41,464 bases of DNA from Flavobacteriales bacterium. GTDB lineage: Bacteria; Bacteroidota; Bacteroidia; DT-38. The stretch is taken from positions 1 to 41,464 of the forward strand of contig JABSPQ010000397.1 in NCBI GenBank assembly GCA_013214205.1, read 5' to 3'. The notes under the pieces were generated by a model. It saw nothing but the letters and a program-made list of their open reading frames with translations. It was not told where the DNA came from and searched no databases. Both the position numbers and the translations under genes were made by a program. Each line of letters begins with the position of its first letter. Within the stretch, counting starts at the first letter, position 1. This document shows positions 1-9,253 of the stretch, piece by piece.

Positions 1-573
1 AAGGCACTCACACTTGGGCAATAAATCAATAGAACAATTTAATCTCAATAATCATCAATTTAATCAGGCGGCATAGCTTAACTTAAACTCCATTATTTTG
101 TTGCAATTCCAAATGCAAATGCAGAATCTTTTAACGCCAAAATAAAACTCTTTAGAGCTAATCTTAGAGGTGTCTCGGATATTAAGTTTTTCCTATTCAG
201 ATTACATAAACTCTTTGCCTAGTCCCTAAGAAATTCACCTGACCCCATTTAACCTCTAAAAAAAAGGAAATCGTCATCGACAATAACATGATTATCAAGT
301 AGTTAATGTTTGTATTAGGTTTTTCAGCAAGCCCTAATTATTAGCTAAGCTTTATCCTTAAAACTATTTTGTCTTAAAGTTTAAGCGGGGTAGAGCATTA
401 ATCGATAAAACTGTATAGTTTCTTGATTAGATGTTATCATAACGCATTAAAGGGATGAATATAAAGTGAATGCTATTACTAGCTAAACTTTATTATTCAT
501 CCCTAATACTGTCTGTAGCACAAGGCTTAAATCCAATAGGCAGTTAACCTAATTCCAGAAAACTTATTGATGC
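1..573. other. Non-coding stretch downstream of rplT
   Basis: About 570 AT-rich bases with no convincing open reading frame on either strand and no tRNA or rRNA pattern that I can recognise. It contains three inverted repeats: AATAGGCA at 535-542 with TGCCTATT at 571-578 (this overlaps the rplT stop), a longer one at 451-504 listed separately, and a short ATTAGG/CCTAAT hairpin near 315-339. It is the 3' flank of the thrS-infC-rpmI-rplT operon and may hold its transcript end. The rest is unexplained, and a decayed gene cannot be excluded. Confidence 0.6.
451..504 (-). terminator. Long inverted repeat, candidate end of the rplT transcript
   Basis: The arm at 451-467 (AGGGATGAATATAAAGT) pairs with 487-504 over about 17 base pairs with one bulged base, around a 19-base loop. 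It lies about 70 bases past the rplT stop in the direction of transcription. Only a short T run follows on the minus strand, so it is not a textbook intrinsic terminator. It may instead be a processing or stability hairpin. Confidence 0.4.
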
Positions 574-918
574 CTATTTAAGGCTATCGCAGATTGCCTT
601 GAAAGTAACAGGATTGTTCATAGCTAAATCAGCTAAAACCTTTCTGTTTAATTCAATGTTATTGGCGTGTATTTTACCCATGAATACAGAATAAGACATT
701 CCGTGCTCACGCGATCCTGCGTTAATTCTTTGAATCCACAAACCTCTAAAGCTTCTTTTCTTAGCTTTCCTATCTCGGTAAGCGTAAGTATAACCTTTTT
801 CTAGTCTGTTTGTGGCGTTGGTATAAACGTTTTTACCTTTTCCAAAAAAGCCTTTGGCTTGTTTGAATATTTTTTTTCTACGTTGCTTAGCAGCAACATT
901 ATTGGTAGCTCTGGGCAT
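574..918 (-). CDS. rplT: 50S ribosomal protein L20
   Basis: L20 binds 23S rRNA and is needed early in large-subunit assembly. The 114-residue product is the usual length. It begins [20 protein letters not shown] and carries the very basic N-terminal helix followed by the compact domain with the motifs [19 protein letters not shown] and NPVTFKAI, as in other L20 proteins. It is the last gene of the minus-strand run thrS-infC-rpmI-rplT, an order conserved in most bacteria. The gap to rpmI is 77 bases. In other bacteria L20 represses its own operon by binding mRNA; no such site could be identified here by eye. Confidence 0.97.
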   Translation of the reverse strand: MPRATNNVAAKQRRKKIFKQAKGFFGKGKNVYTNATNRLEKGYTYAYRDRKAKKRSFRGLWIQRINAGSREHGMSYSVFMGKIHANNIELNRKVLADLAMNNPVTFKAICDSLK

Positions 919-995
919 TTTACTTAATTTTTATAGTTAGCGTTCCGCATAATCGGACTCTTTGGTGCTAAACCTATATTCTACAATTTTACTTC

Positions 996-1193
996 TTATC
1001 TTTTGCAAAGCATAAACTTCACTCTTTTCACATCTACATCATGTACAAGTGTAAAGTAAGTTAGGTTTCGCTTTCTTTTCGTCGACTTCTTAGTTAAAAT
1101 GTGACTCTTGAAAGCGTGCTTTCTTTTAATTTTTCCTGACGCTGTAAAGGTAAATCTCTTCTTGGCACTGGAAACTGATTTCATTTTTGGCAT
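996..1193 (-). CDS. rpmI: 50S ribosomal protein L35
   Basis: L35 is a small basic protein of the large ribosomal subunit. The 65-residue product starts [14 protein letters not shown] and has the family pattern [21 protein letters not shown] near residues 18-37. The C-terminal part follows the Bacteroidota version of the family rather than the enterobacterial one. It begins only 6 bases after the infC stop and precedes rplT, so the three are almost certainly translated from one mRNA. Nothing about the gene is unusual. Confidence 0.96.
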   Translation of the reverse strand: MPKMKSVSSAKKRFTFTASGKIKRKHAFKSHILTKKSTKRKRNLTYFTLVHDVDVKRVKFMLCKR

Positions 1194-1199
1194 ATTACT

Positions 1200-1766
1200 C
1201 TATTTTTTACTTTTCTTTTGACCACTGGCCAACGGCGAAAGCATCATTATCATCCTTCTACCTTCCTGTTTAGGCAATTGTTCCACTTTTGCATACTCTT
1301 CGAGATCTTGCGCGAATTTCAACAATAACAATTCACCTTTTTCTTTAAACAATATTGTTCTTCCCTTAAAAAACACAAATGCTTTCACTTTCGCTCCATC
1401 AGTCAAGAAATTCATCGCATGTTTCAGCTTAAAATTAAAATCGTGATCATCTGTGTTAGGTCCAAACCTTATTTCCTTTACAACAACTTTAGAAGCTTTG
1501 GATTTTAATTCCTTCTGCTTCTTTTTGTACTCGTATAAGAACTTCTTGTAATCTATAACTTTACAAACAGGCGGTTTCGCTTCAGGCGAGATCTGAACTA
1601 AATCTAGTTCTTGATCATCGGCCATTCTTATTGCCTCAACAATGCTATACACACCAGGCTCTATGCCTTCACCTACAACCCTTACCTCGGGAGCTTCTAT
1701 TTCGCCGTTAATCTTATACGGGTTATAGATCTCTCTTCTAGGGCCCTTTCTATGTCTAATTGCTAT
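1200..1766 (-). CDS. infC: Translation initiation factor IF-3 (AUA start)
   Basis: IF-3 binds the 30S subunit, blocks premature joining of 50S and checks the start codon-initiator tRNA pairing. The frame has no ATG before residue 48, yet family-conserved sequence begins far upstream: [20 protein letters not shown], then [11 protein letters not shown]. The frame opens at a stop at 1788-1790, and the only sensible start is ATA at 1766-1764 (reads as MAIR, matching the family N terminus). It lies 9 bases after a strong GGAGG (1780-1776). This gives 188 residues, the normal length. A rare start codon is a known trait of infC, because IF-3 discriminates against its own non-AUG start and so autoregulates. 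It follows thrS by 17 bases. Confidence 0.93.
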   Translation of the reverse strand: MAIRHRKGPRREIYNPYKINGEIEAPEVRVVGEGIEPGVYSIVEAIRMADDQELDLVQISPEAKPPVCKVIDYKKFLYEYKKKQKELKSKASKVVVKEIRFGPNTDDHDFNFKLKHAMNFLTDGAKVKAFVFFKGRTILFKEKGELLLLKFAQDLEEYAKVEQLPKQEGRRMIMMLSPLASGQKKSKK

Positions 1767-1783
1767 TTTACAGTTCCTCCACC

Positions 1784-3730
1784 TTAGTTAATACTATACT
1801 CCTTGTTCTTGTTAATTTTTTTGTCGATATAAAGAGCGAAGTCTTTCAACTTCATTTCTCCTAAATCTTCTTTTCCTTGCTTTCTAACTGAAACCGATTC
1901 GTTGTTAAATTCGTTTTCCCCTACAATTAACATATATGGGATCTTTTTCAACTCAGAATCTCTGATCTTTTTACCGATCTTTTCATTCCTGTTATCTACA
2001 AGCCCGCGAAGGTCGTAATTTTTTAGCAATTTTAAAACATTTTGTGCATACTCATTATATTTCTCGCTAATAGGTAATATTACAAATTGCTCAGGTGTGA
2101 GCCATAGCGGGAACTTGCCGGCACAATGCTCTATTAAAACAGCAATAAATCTTTCTAAAGAGCCGAATGGTGCTCTGTGAATCATTACTGGTCTATGTTG
2201 CTTGTTATCATTGCCTTTGTATTCTAATTCAAATCTTTCTGGTAAATTGTAATCTACTTGAATTGTTCCCAATTGCCACTTTCTTCCCAGTGCATCACGC
2301 ACCATAAAGTCTAATTTGGGACCATAAAAGGCAGCTTCGCCTAATTCAACAACCGTTTCTAAACCTTTTTCTGCAGCTGCTTCGATGATTGCAGATTCGG
2401 CTTTATCCCAATTTTTATCCGATCCAATGTATTTTTCTTTGTTTTCCGGATCTCTTAAAGATATTTGTGCAGTGTAATTTTCGAATCCTAAAGAGTTGAA
2501 AACGTAAAGCACCAAGTCGATAACTTTTAAGAACTCTTCTTTTACTTGGTCTGGTCGGCAAAATAAATGTGCGTCATCAACCGTAAACCCTCTTACACGA
2601 GTTAAGCCAGATAGCTCGCCGCTTTGCTCGTAACGATACACTGTACCGAATTCAGCAAAACGAACTGGTAAATCTTTGTACGATCTAGGTTTGTACTTGT
2701 ACATCTCACAATGGTGAGGGCAGTTCATTGGTTTTAAGTAAAACTCTTCGCCTTCCTTTGGTGTTTTAATTGGCTGAAAAGCATCTGCACCGTATTTCTC
2801 GTAATGCCCAGATGTTACATATAGGTTTTTATGACCGATGTGAGGTGTAATTACAGGCTCGTAACCAGTTTGCAGTTGAATGTTTTTTAAGAAGTTTTCA
2901 AGTCGTTCTTTAAGCATAGCGCCTTTAGGCAACCACATTGGTAAACCTGTACCAACTTTTTCGGAGAACATAAACAACTCCAGTTCTTTCCCTAGTTTTC
3001 GGTGATCTCTCTTTTTTGCTTCTTCTAATAAATCTAAATGAGCGGTTAATTCTTTCTGCTTTGGAAAACTAACGCCATAAATACGGGTGAGTTGCTTTAA
3101 GTTTTCGTCGCCTTTCCAATAAGATCCTCCTGTTGTTAGCAACTTAACCGCTTTTATATGACTGGTGTTTGGTAAATGAGGGCCACGGCATAAGTCGGTA
3201 AAATCGCCTTGTGTGTATAAAGTAATAGTGCTGTCATCTAAACGTTCTAGCAGATCTAGTTTGTACTCGTCGTCTTTCTCTTTAAAATAAGCGATGGCAT
3301 CTGCCTTCGAAATCTCTTTGCGCTCAAATTTGTTGTTGTTTCGAGCCAACTCAAGCATTTTGTCTTCAATCTTCTTAAAATCGTCTGAAGAAATATCTTT
3401 TCCGCCTAAATCAACATCGTAATAAAAACCAGTTTCAATTGATGGGCCAACCCAGAATTTAACCCCAGGATAGAAATGTTGAAGCGCCTCAGCCATTAAG
3501 TGCGCAGTAGAATGCCACATTACATCTTTTGCGTCTTGGCTACCCCAAGTTACTAATTCGATGTTAGCATCGGCGTTAATCGCTCGGGTTGCGTCTTGAA
3601 GCTCACCATTAATTTTGGCTGCCATAACGTTTCTGGCAAGGCCTTCACTAATTGAAGAAGCAACTTCCATGGCAGTTGTTCCTTCAGGGTAAGTTCTCGT
3701 GTTTTTGTCTGGGAATGTGATTGTGATCAT
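1784..3730 (-). CDS. thrS: Threonyl-tRNA synthetase
   Basis: This class II synthetase charges tRNA-Thr in the cytoplasm. At 648 residues it is full length. Domains in order: TGS domain (about 1-62); editing domain with the HSTAH motif (His73, His77) and the CRGPH motif near residue 181; then the catalytic core with the zinc cysteine in [12 protein letters not shown] near residue 337, motif 2 ([15 protein letters not shown]), motif 3 ([18 protein letters not shown]) and a C-terminal anticodon-binding domain. It is the first gene of the operon with infC, rpmI and rplT, with a good -7 promoter element just upstream. Both editing and synthetic sites look intact. Confidence 0.98.
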   Translation of the reverse strand: MITITFPDKNTRTYPEGTTAMEVASSISEGLARNVMAAKINGELQDATRAINADANIELVTWGSQDAKDVMWHSTAHLMAEALQHFYPGVKFWVGPSIETGFYYDVDLGGKDISSDDFKKIEDKMLELARNNNKFERKEISKADAIAYFKEKDDEYKLDLLERLDDSTITLYTQGDFTDLCRGPHLPNTSHIKAVKLLTTGGSYWKGDENLKQLTRIYGVSFPKQKELTAHLDLLEEAKKRDHRKLGKELELFMFSEKVGTGLPMWLPKGAMLKERLENFLKNIQLQTGYEPVITPHIGHKNLYVTSGHYEKYGADAFQPIKTPKEGEEFYLKPMNCPHHCEMYKYKPRSYKDLPVRFAEFGTVYRYEQSGELSGLTRVRGFTVDDAHLFCRPDQVKEEFLKVIDLVLYVFNSLGFENYTAQISLRDPENKEKYIGSDKNWDKAESAIIEAAAEKGLETVVELGEAAFYGPKLDFMVRDALGRKWQLGTIQVDYNLPERFELEYKGNDNKQHRPVMIHRAPFGSLERFIAVLIEHCAGKFPLWLTPEQFVILPISEKYNEYAQNVLKLLKNYDLRGLVDNRNEKIGKKIRDSELKKIPYMLIVGENEFNNESVSVRKQGKEDLGEMKLKDFALYIDKKINKNKEYSIN

Positions 3731-3753
3731 AATTATCTAATAAAAACGGACGA

Positions 3754-3761
3754 CAAAGATA
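3754..3761 (-). promoter_or_regulatory. TAnnTTTG -7 element for thrS operon
   Basis: On the minus strand the sequence is TATCTTTG, matching the Bacteroidota -7 consensus TAnnTTTG. The implied start of transcription is about 18 bases before the thrS ATG. No matching TTG is seen 19 bases upstream, so the -33 box is weak or absent. Confidence 0.55.
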
Positions 3762-3785
3762 TTAATTTGGCTCGATTAGCAGAAT

Positions 3786-4268
3786 TTAAATGATGGCTGT
3801 TTCGCTTACTATAATTCCATCTTCGTCGGAATAAACAAACTGACCTGGGATGAAGTTGGTGCTGGCAAATTTAACAGTGATTTGTTTGTCGCCTTGGCCT
3901 TTTTTTATACTCTTTATCGGGCAGGTTCCCAGAGCTTTAATGCCGATGTTAATTGTTTCGATTACTCTGGCATCTCTAATGTAGCCGTATACAATTATAC
4001 CAGCCCATTCGTTTTTCACTGCTAAATCGGCAATTAAGTCGCCAACTAAAGCGCAACGAGTAGAGCCACCTCCATCTGCAACTAGTACTTTTCCTTTTCC
4101 GTTGGAGGAAAGAGTTTCTTTTAAAATAACGTTGTCCTCGTAGATTTTTACGGTAACTATTTCACCGTAAAAAGAGGATTTCTTACCATAACTCAGAAAG
4201 AGTGGATCGGCAATACCTAAATTATCGGAGTGATCGTCGCATAAATCTGCAGTACTTATTTGTTCCAT
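3786..4268 (-). CDS. RraA family protein
   Basis: The 160-residue product matches the RraA/HMG-aldolase fold in length and motifs: TADLCDDHSD at the N terminus, a central glycine-rich GGGSTRCALVGD (about residues 66-77) and GYIRDARVI, whose Arg-Asp pair corresponds to the metal and substrate site of the aldolase-type members. Members of this family are either ribonuclease E regulators (RraA proper) or 4-hydroxy-4-methyl-2-oxoglutarate/oxaloacetate aldolases, and the sequence alone does not decide which. It starts 4 bases after the carboxylase stop, so it is probably co-transcribed with it, which slightly favours a metabolic role. That part is inference. Confidence 0.85.
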   Translation of the reverse strand: MEQISTADLCDDHSDNLGIADPLFLSYGKKSSFYGEIVTVKIYEDNVILKETLSSNGKGKVLVADGGGSTRCALVGDLIADLAVKNEWAGIIVYGYIRDARVIETINIGIKALGTCPIKSIKKGQGDKQITVKFASTNFIPGQFVYSDEDGIIVSETAII

Positions 4269-4272
4269 TTTA

Positions 4273-5904
4273 TCAAGTTTGAATTACACCCACATTGAAT
4301 TGTTCTTTCAAGGGGTTATGATTAGCAGCGGAAATTCCCAAAGAAATTACATTTCTAGTTTCAACGGGATCAATAATCGAATCGATCCAAAGCCTAGAAG
4401 CCGCATAGATTGCAGTGGTTTCTTTTTTATATTTCTCGGAGATTTCGTCTGTTAATTTTTTTATCTGTGCCTTGGTCAATTTTTCTCCTTTTTTCTGGAG
4501 GGTCGAAGCTTGAATTTGAAGCAATACATTCGACGCTTGTTTGCCACCCATAACAGCAATTTGAGCTGTAGGCCAAGCAACAATTAATCTGGGATCGAAA
4601 GATTTGCCACACATGGCGTAATTGCCAGCACCATATGAGTTGCCTGTAATGATGGTGAATTTCGGCACGACTGAATTAGAAACTGCGCTAACCAATTTAG
4701 CACCGTCTTTAATAATACCTCCATGCTCAGCATTAGAGCCAACCATAAATCCTGTTACATCCTGAATGAAAATCAAAGGCATTTTTTTCTGGTTGCACTT
4801 CATTACAAAACGAGCTGCTTTCGATGCAGAGTCGGAGTAGATAACGCCTCCAAATCTCATTTCGCCTTTTTGTGTTTTTATTATTTTACGCTGATTGGCT
4901 ACAATTCCAACAGCCCAACCATCAATACGTGCCGTGCAGCAAACAATGGTTTTACCAAAATCTTCTTTGTATTCTTCAAAATCAGAATCGTCTACAAGTC
5001 TTTCAATAATATCTCTAACCTCATAGGGTTTGTGCCTCTCTTTAGGTATAATGCCATATATTTCCTGAGGATCTTTAATTGGCGGTACTGGTTCGATTCG
5101 GTTAAAATTGGCTTTATCGGAAGGAGTTAGTTTGCTGAAAATCTTTCTGATTTTTTTTATGCAATCTAAATCATCTTCGCATTTGTGATCGGCAATACCT
5201 GAAATTGCAGTGTGCGTTGTGGCTCCGCCTAATGTTTCATTGTCTATATCTTCACCAATAGCCGATTTAACTAAGTAGGAGCCCGCTAAGAATATAGAGC
5301 CTGTTTTGTCTACTATTAATGTTTCGTCCGACATAATAGGAAGGTATGCACCGCCCGCAACACAACTGCCCATAACAGCTGAAATCTGTATAATTCCGCT
5401 GGCCGACATTTTTGCATTGTTTCTAAAAATGCGACCAAAGTCTTCTTTGTCTGGAAAAATCTCGTTTTGCATTGGAAGAAAAACACCTGCGCTGTCTACT
5501 AAATAAATAATAGGCAGTCGGTTTTCCATCGCTATTTCCTGAGCTCTTAAAATCTTTTTTACTGTGATAGGAAACCAAGCCCCAGCTTTAACGGTGGCGT
5601 CGTTGGCAACAATTACACATTGTTTGCCGCTTACGTAGCCTATATGTACTGTAGTGCCTCCGGCAGGACATCCGCCGTGTTCTTTGTACATTTCGTGACC
5701 AGCTAGCGGGGCGAGTTCAAAAGATTCGGTATCTGGATCAATTAAAAGGTTTACTCTTTCTCTTACGTTGAGTTTTCCTTTCTCTCGCTGCTTTTCGAGC
5801 TTTGCTTTCCCTCCACCTAATTTGATCTTATCTAGAATTTTATCCATTCTAGACAGAAGAAACTTCATGTGGTCTTCGTTCTCGTGAATTTCGATTTTAG
5901 TCAT
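4273..5904 (-). CDS. Acyl-CoA carboxylase beta subunit (methylcrotonyl-CoA type)
   Basis: This is the carboxyltransferase half of a biotin-dependent acyl-CoA carboxylase, which moves the carboxyl group from biotin to the acyl-CoA. The 543-residue chain has both crotonase-like halves: VDSAGVFLP and GSCVAGGAYLPIMSDE in the first (about residues 140-200), and QDVTGFMVGSNAEHGGIIKDG in the second. The pattern, including FGRIFRNNAKMSASG, is closest to methylcrotonyl-CoA carboxylase (leucine breakdown), with propionyl-CoA carboxylase the alternative. A slightly longer frame from TTG at 5910 exists, but ATG at 5904 is the better start. The biotin carboxylase partner is not in this window. Confidence 0.9.
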   Translation of the reverse strand: MTKIEIHENEDHMKFLLSRMDKILDKIKLGGGKAKLEKQREKGKLNVRERVNLLIDPDTESFELAPLAGHEMYKEHGGCPAGGTTVHIGYVSGKQCVIVANDATVKAGAWFPITVKKILRAQEIAMENRLPIIYLVDSAGVFLPMQNEIFPDKEDFGRIFRNNAKMSASGIIQISAVMGSCVAGGAYLPIMSDETLIVDKTGSIFLAGSYLVKSAIGEDIDNETLGGATTHTAISGIADHKCEDDLDCIKKIRKIFSKLTPSDKANFNRIEPVPPIKDPQEIYGIIPKERHKPYEVRDIIERLVDDSDFEEYKEDFGKTIVCCTARIDGWAVGIVANQRKIIKTQKGEMRFGGVIYSDSASKAARFVMKCNQKKMPLIFIQDVTGFMVGSNAEHGGIIKDGAKLVSAVSNSVVPKFTIITGNSYGAGNYAMCGKSFDPRLIVAWPTAQIAVMGGKQASNVLLQIQASTLQKKGEKLTKAQIKKLTDEISEKYKKETTAIYAASRLWIDSIIDPVETRNVISLGISAANHNPLKEQFNVGVIQT

Positions 5905-5974
5905 ATTCAATTGTTGAAATAAAGCTAGTAATACGGGGCGACAAATGAAACTGTTATTATTAGAATAAACTAAA

Positions 5975-6595
5975 TCAATCTGTACAATTTTTCAGATAGA
6001 TTCCAGCTTCTGGTCCTAAATTGAAAATAAGATCGATTATGCTAAGGTCTTCAAGGAAAGGGCCAGTGTCTGAAAACACTTGAAAGTATGGCTTGTTATG
6101 GAAGTTGGGCTTTTTTCGGAGGTTGAATTGTGCTCTTAAATCAAGCGATTTTTCATCTGCATCTAAATACTTTTGACTCACTTCAATTTCTTTAGCGAGA
6201 TCAAGAATTTTAAGGGTTATTTCGAATAATTCGGTGTTTAGGTCAACTAAATATTCAATTTTAGTGTTGAAAGCATTGTGGAAATAGTGCTCATAGAATT
6301 CGAAAAAGGGAGATGATTTGTATGCGGTTTCCATAGATTTCCAATGAACTGCTTGCCAATCCATATCGTAGGAAACTTTAATATCTTTTACACTGCTTTT
6401 GCCCGTGATTTTTTGAACAGGAATAGACAGATTTAGGCTACCGTTGGCACCATATATTTCGCATCGATTTCGGAAAGTTCGGGTAACAAAATGTTCGGCG
6501 TAATCGAATATCGCGTTATCCTGCTTAAGAATACTGTGATAATAGGAGATAGGGGCGAGATACGAAGAGGGCAAAATAACAGTAGCGCTGCTCAC
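5975..6595 (-). CDS. WbqC family protein
   Basis: The 206-residue protein shows the WbqC-like pattern: a short N-terminal strand (VILPSSYLAPISYY), a central RNRCEIYGANGSLNLSIPV segment, and later DWQAVHWKSMETAYKSSPFFEFY with conserved aromatic residues. The family is named after an O-antigen cluster gene, but its reaction is not established to my knowledge. The frame has no ATG; GTG at 6595 is taken as the start because it gives the expected N terminus, and in-frame sequence further up reaches a stop after only nine codons. It follows lepB closely, a pairing that recurs in Bacteroidota. Confidence 0.8.
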   Translation of the reverse strand: MSSATVILPSSYLAPISYYHSILKQDNAIFDYAEHFVTRTFRNRCEIYGANGSLNLSIPVQKITGKSSVKDIKVSYDMDWQAVHWKSMETAYKSSPFFEFYEHYFHNAFNTKIEYLVDLNTELFEITLKILDLAKEIEVSQKYLDADEKSLDLRAQFNLRKKPNFHNKPYFQVFSDTGPFLEDLSIIDLIFNLGPEAGIYLKNCTD

Positions 6596-6611
6596 ATCAA
6601 CATGTTGTTGT

Positions 6612-7919
6612 TTAATGAATTAATGAGAACATGTGACTCCATCTGAATTTATCTACTATTCCAACATCAGGATCTAGTGATAGCCAGATAAAGATTGCTT
6701 TCCCTACCACATGATCCTCAGGAACGTATCCCCAAAAACGAGAGTCTAAAGAATTGTGTCGATTGTCGCCCATCATCCAGTAATAATCCATTTGGAAGGT
6801 ATAACTAGTAGCGATTTCTCCATTTATATAAATATCGTTTCCTTTTACTTCCAAATCATTTCCTTCATATAAAAAGATTGTTCTTTCATATAAAGGGAGA
6901 TTTTCAACAGTTAAGTTTACCGTTACTCCTTCTTTAGGGATTGTAATTGGGCCATAATTGTCGGCGTTCCAACCTTTATTATAGTTCCTCGGAAACACTC
7001 TAGGATCGCCTAAGTTTTTTTGATCACACTTTTTAACGATCTCTTTAACCATCGTCATAGCACCAATTACCTTTTCAGATTCGGATGTTAGTGCCATTCT
7101 ATAATCTCCATTCATGGAAGTCATTCCGTAATCCGTTATGTCGTGTTTTTTTAGAATTCTCTTGTTGATTTGTCTTCCGTCTGTTTCTATAAAATAATTG
7201 AACTGCATATTTTTCGGCTTATCGGCCTCAACACCATTAATGTAAACTGTTCCATTTACTATCTCTAGGGTATCTCCTGCAATGGCGATACATCTTTTTA
7301 TGTAATTTTCTCTTTTGTCGGGTGGCCGAACAATTACATCGAATCCATTTGCAATTATTAGTTTGCCGAGACTAACGGAATAATTATTTTCGTTTAGCAA
7401 CTTTACCAATTTGGGGTAATCGTTTTTCCCTGGTTTTTCTCCAAGGCCATTATACATAATATCTCGGCCTCTTACTTTACCAAACTTGTTTTCGAATTTG
7501 ATTAAAATGTCATAATAACTACTGTTTTGTGCCTCTAAGCACACGGTATCTCCCTCTGGATAATTAAATACCACAACATCGTTGTTTTTCACATCTGCAA
7601 ATCCAGGTAAGCGCATGTAAGGTAATTTGATCCACTCTAAATAAGATTTTGCTGTAGAAAGCGGCAAAGTGTGGTGTGCAAACGGAAAGGAGAGGGGGGT
7701 ATTGGGTATTTTGGGGCCATAATGAATTTTACTCACGAATAAATAGTCGCCTCTTAATAACGATTTTTCCATGGAGGAAGTAGGGATGGTAAATGCTTCA
7801 ACCAAAAACATTCTTATAAGAGTAGCTGCTATCACAGCAAAAACTATGGCATCAAGCCATTCTCGTATTGGTCCTTTTGGAACGCTTGGAATTTTTTCTT
7901 CTTTCTTTTTAAAAAACAT
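6612..7919 (-). CDS. lepB: Signal peptidase I
   Basis: It cleaves Sec signal peptides at the outer face of the inner membrane. The 435-residue protein has a short basic N terminus, one membrane helix (about residues 22-42), then the catalytic [15 protein letters not shown] with Ser49, the general base Lys208 in [11 protein letters not shown], and the C-terminal [14 protein letters not shown] box. It is much longer than the E. coli enzyme because of two large inserts (about residues 80-185 and 225-350), as is usual in Bacteroidota. It lies 4 bases after dapB in the same transcript. Many envelope proteins in this window carry signal peptides it would process. Confidence 0.96.
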   Translation of the reverse strand: MFFKKKEEKIPSVPKGPIREWLDAIVFAVIAATLIRMFLVEAFTIPTSSMEKSLLRGDYLFVSKIHYGPKIPNTPLSFPFAHHTLPLSTAKSYLEWIKLPYMRLPGFADVKNNDVVVFNYPEGDTVCLEAQNSSYYDILIKFENKFGKVRGRDIMYNGLGEKPGKNDYPKLVKLLNENNYSVSLGKLIIANGFDVIVRPPDKRENYIKRCIAIAGDTLEIVNGTVYINGVEADKPKNMQFNYFIETDGRQINKRILKKHDITDYGMTSMNGDYRMALTSESEKVIGAMTMVKEIVKKCDQKNLGDPRVFPRNYNKGWNADNYGPITIPKEGVTVNLTVENLPLYERTIFLYEGNDLEVKGNDIYINGEIATSYTFQMDYYWMMGDNRHNSLDSRFWGYVPEDHVVGKAIFIWLSLDPDVGIVDKFRWSHMFSLIH

Positions 7920-7923
7920 TGTT

Positions 7924-8637
7924 CTAATCTAGTAAATCTTTCATTCCAAAAACACCTTTTTTACCTGCAACCCATTCGGCTGCAATTACCGAACCCAATG
8001 CAAACGCAGCTCTATCGCTAACATTGTGTATGAGTTCTAAAGTGTCTACAGAAGAAGTGTATTTTACACCGTGAATTCCTTTAACATCACCTTCTCGTCG
8101 AGAGTGAATCATTAACTCTTCGGCGTTTCCATTTTCTTCTAATGTCCAGCTCTTTTTTCTCTTTAAGTTATCCGTTACGCCATTTGCAATGGTGATGGCT
8201 GTTCCGCTTGGGTGGTCCTTTTTATGAATGTGGTGAACTTCATTCATCTCAACATTATAATCCAATTGATTATTCATCATTGCAGCTAATTTTTCGTTGA
8301 TGCTAAACATGATGTTTGCCCCAATGCTAAAGTTGCTTGCAAAAAATAACGTTTTGTTATCGCTTAATGCAGTTTGCTTAATTTCTTCGTACTTGTCGTG
8401 CCAACCCGTTGTTCCTATAACAGTGGGTAAATCGGCTTCAAAGCATCTGTTGATGTTGGAAATGATTGTACCCGGACTGCTAAAATCTATGGCAACATCT
8501 GCAACGCTTAATTCTTCTGTTGTTATTTCTTCGGAATTCGAGGATGTAACAATTAACGGAAATTGATGTCCTCTGCCTAGGCCGATTTCTTCGATCTTTT
8601 TCCCTGTTTTACCGTGTCCGAATAAGATGATTTTCAT
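7924..8637 (-). CDS. dapB: 4-hydroxy-tetrahydrodipicolinate reductase
   Basis: DapB reduces the DapA product using NAD(P)H in the lysine and diaminopimelate pathway, which feeds peptidoglycan. The 237-residue protein starts with a nucleotide-binding loop ([12 protein letters not shown], where GxGxxG is altered to GHGKTG), has IGTTGWH near residue 74, and the active-site signature [14 protein letters not shown] (about residues 134-147) with the catalytic histidine and lysine. The Bacteroidota forms are similarly short. It sits between a DUF5683 gene (24-base gap) and lepB (4-base gap), within the chromosome-segregation/envelope cluster. Confidence 0.95.
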   Translation of the reverse strand: MKIILFGHGKTGKKIEEIGLGRGHQFPLIVTSSNSEEITTEELSVADVAIDFSSPGTIISNINRCFEADLPTVIGTTGWHDKYEEIKQTALSDNKTLFFASNFSIGANIMFSINEKLAAMMNNQLDYNVEMNEVHHIHKKDHPSGTAITIANGVTDNLKRKKSWTLEENGNAEELMIHSRREGDVKGIHGVKYTSSVDTLELIHNVSDRAAFALGSVIAAEWVAGKKGVFGMKDLLD

Positions 8638-8661
8638 AAGGTTTATTCTCAGGCGGTGAAT

Positions 8662-9234
8662 TTACAACTTAATAGACAAATTAAGTTGAGGCATAAGTGT
8701 AGTTTTTGTTTGATAAGTATCTATTCCGAAATTGAGTTTTAAACTTAAATCGTCGCTCATATCGAAGTCGAAAAGGTGCGCATCTACAGTTGCATCTACA
8801 ATATTAAGGATGTACAATCCTGCCATTAAAATAAAATCCAAATCGCGTAATTGTCGGGATTGATCTTTTAGAGCTCTTAATTGATCTATTGTGTCGTCGC
8901 AATAATCTGATTCGTTTGGATCGCAAGTAATACCTGCAAGCCTATCAGAATAAGCCAACTTGTAGTTTTGATAGTCGGTGTTGTTTACGTTTGCAAAATG
9001 AATTAAAACTCCAAAGCCTGCATATATAATTGGGGGCTTCAAGTATTTCTTGTTGTAAATCTGTCCTAACCCGGGTAAAACTCCCGACATAATAGCAGCA
9101 GCTTTTGGCGAATGTTCCCTTTTCTTTTTAACAATGGTGCTGTCTTCAGCTTGTGCCATCAAATCATTATGAATCAATGAAGAGCTCAACGCCAGTATAA
9201 AAATGAAGATTATTTTTTTGTACATGTCAGGCAT
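8662..9234 (-). CDS. DUF5683 domain membrane protein
   Basis: The 190-residue protein has a signal-like hydrophobic N terminus (IIFIFILALSSSLIHNDLMA), a short polar linker, then HSPKAAAIMSGVLPGLGQIYNKKYLKPPIIY (about residues 41-71), the hallmark of DUF5683, followed by a hydrophobic stretch near 71-84 and another around residue 142-158. Function is unknown. In Bacteroidota it is regularly found between parB and dapB, as here (19 bases after parB). The start could also be the second ATG, three codons in. Confidence 0.85.
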   Translation of the reverse strand: MPDMYKKIIFIFILALSSSLIHNDLMAQAEDSTIVKKKREHSPKAAAIMSGVLPGLGQIYNKKYLKPPIIYAGFGVLIHFANVNNTDYQNYKLAYSDRLAGITCDPNESDYCDDTIDQLRALKDQSRQLRDLDFILMAGLYILNIVDATVDAHLFDFDMSDDLSLKLNFGIDTYQTKTTLMPQLNLSIKL

Positions 9235-9253
9235 TTGACAAGAGCGGCTCTTT

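Noticed and set aside
1-573. tRNA or other structural RNA in the leading gap
   Set aside because: No cloverleaf-compatible arms, GTTCRA-type T loop or CCA end could be found by eye.
4723-5130. Plus-strand 135-residue frame
   Set aside because: It lies wholly antisense to the carboxylase gene, whose motifs are intact, and its translation has no coding character.
4273-5910. TTG start at 5910 for the carboxylase
   Set aside because: The ATG two codons later fits better and costs nothing conserved.
6612-7919. Large inserts in signal peptidase I as a novelty
   Set aside because: Long inserts between the catalytic boxes are usual for LepB of this phylum, and all catalytic residues are present.
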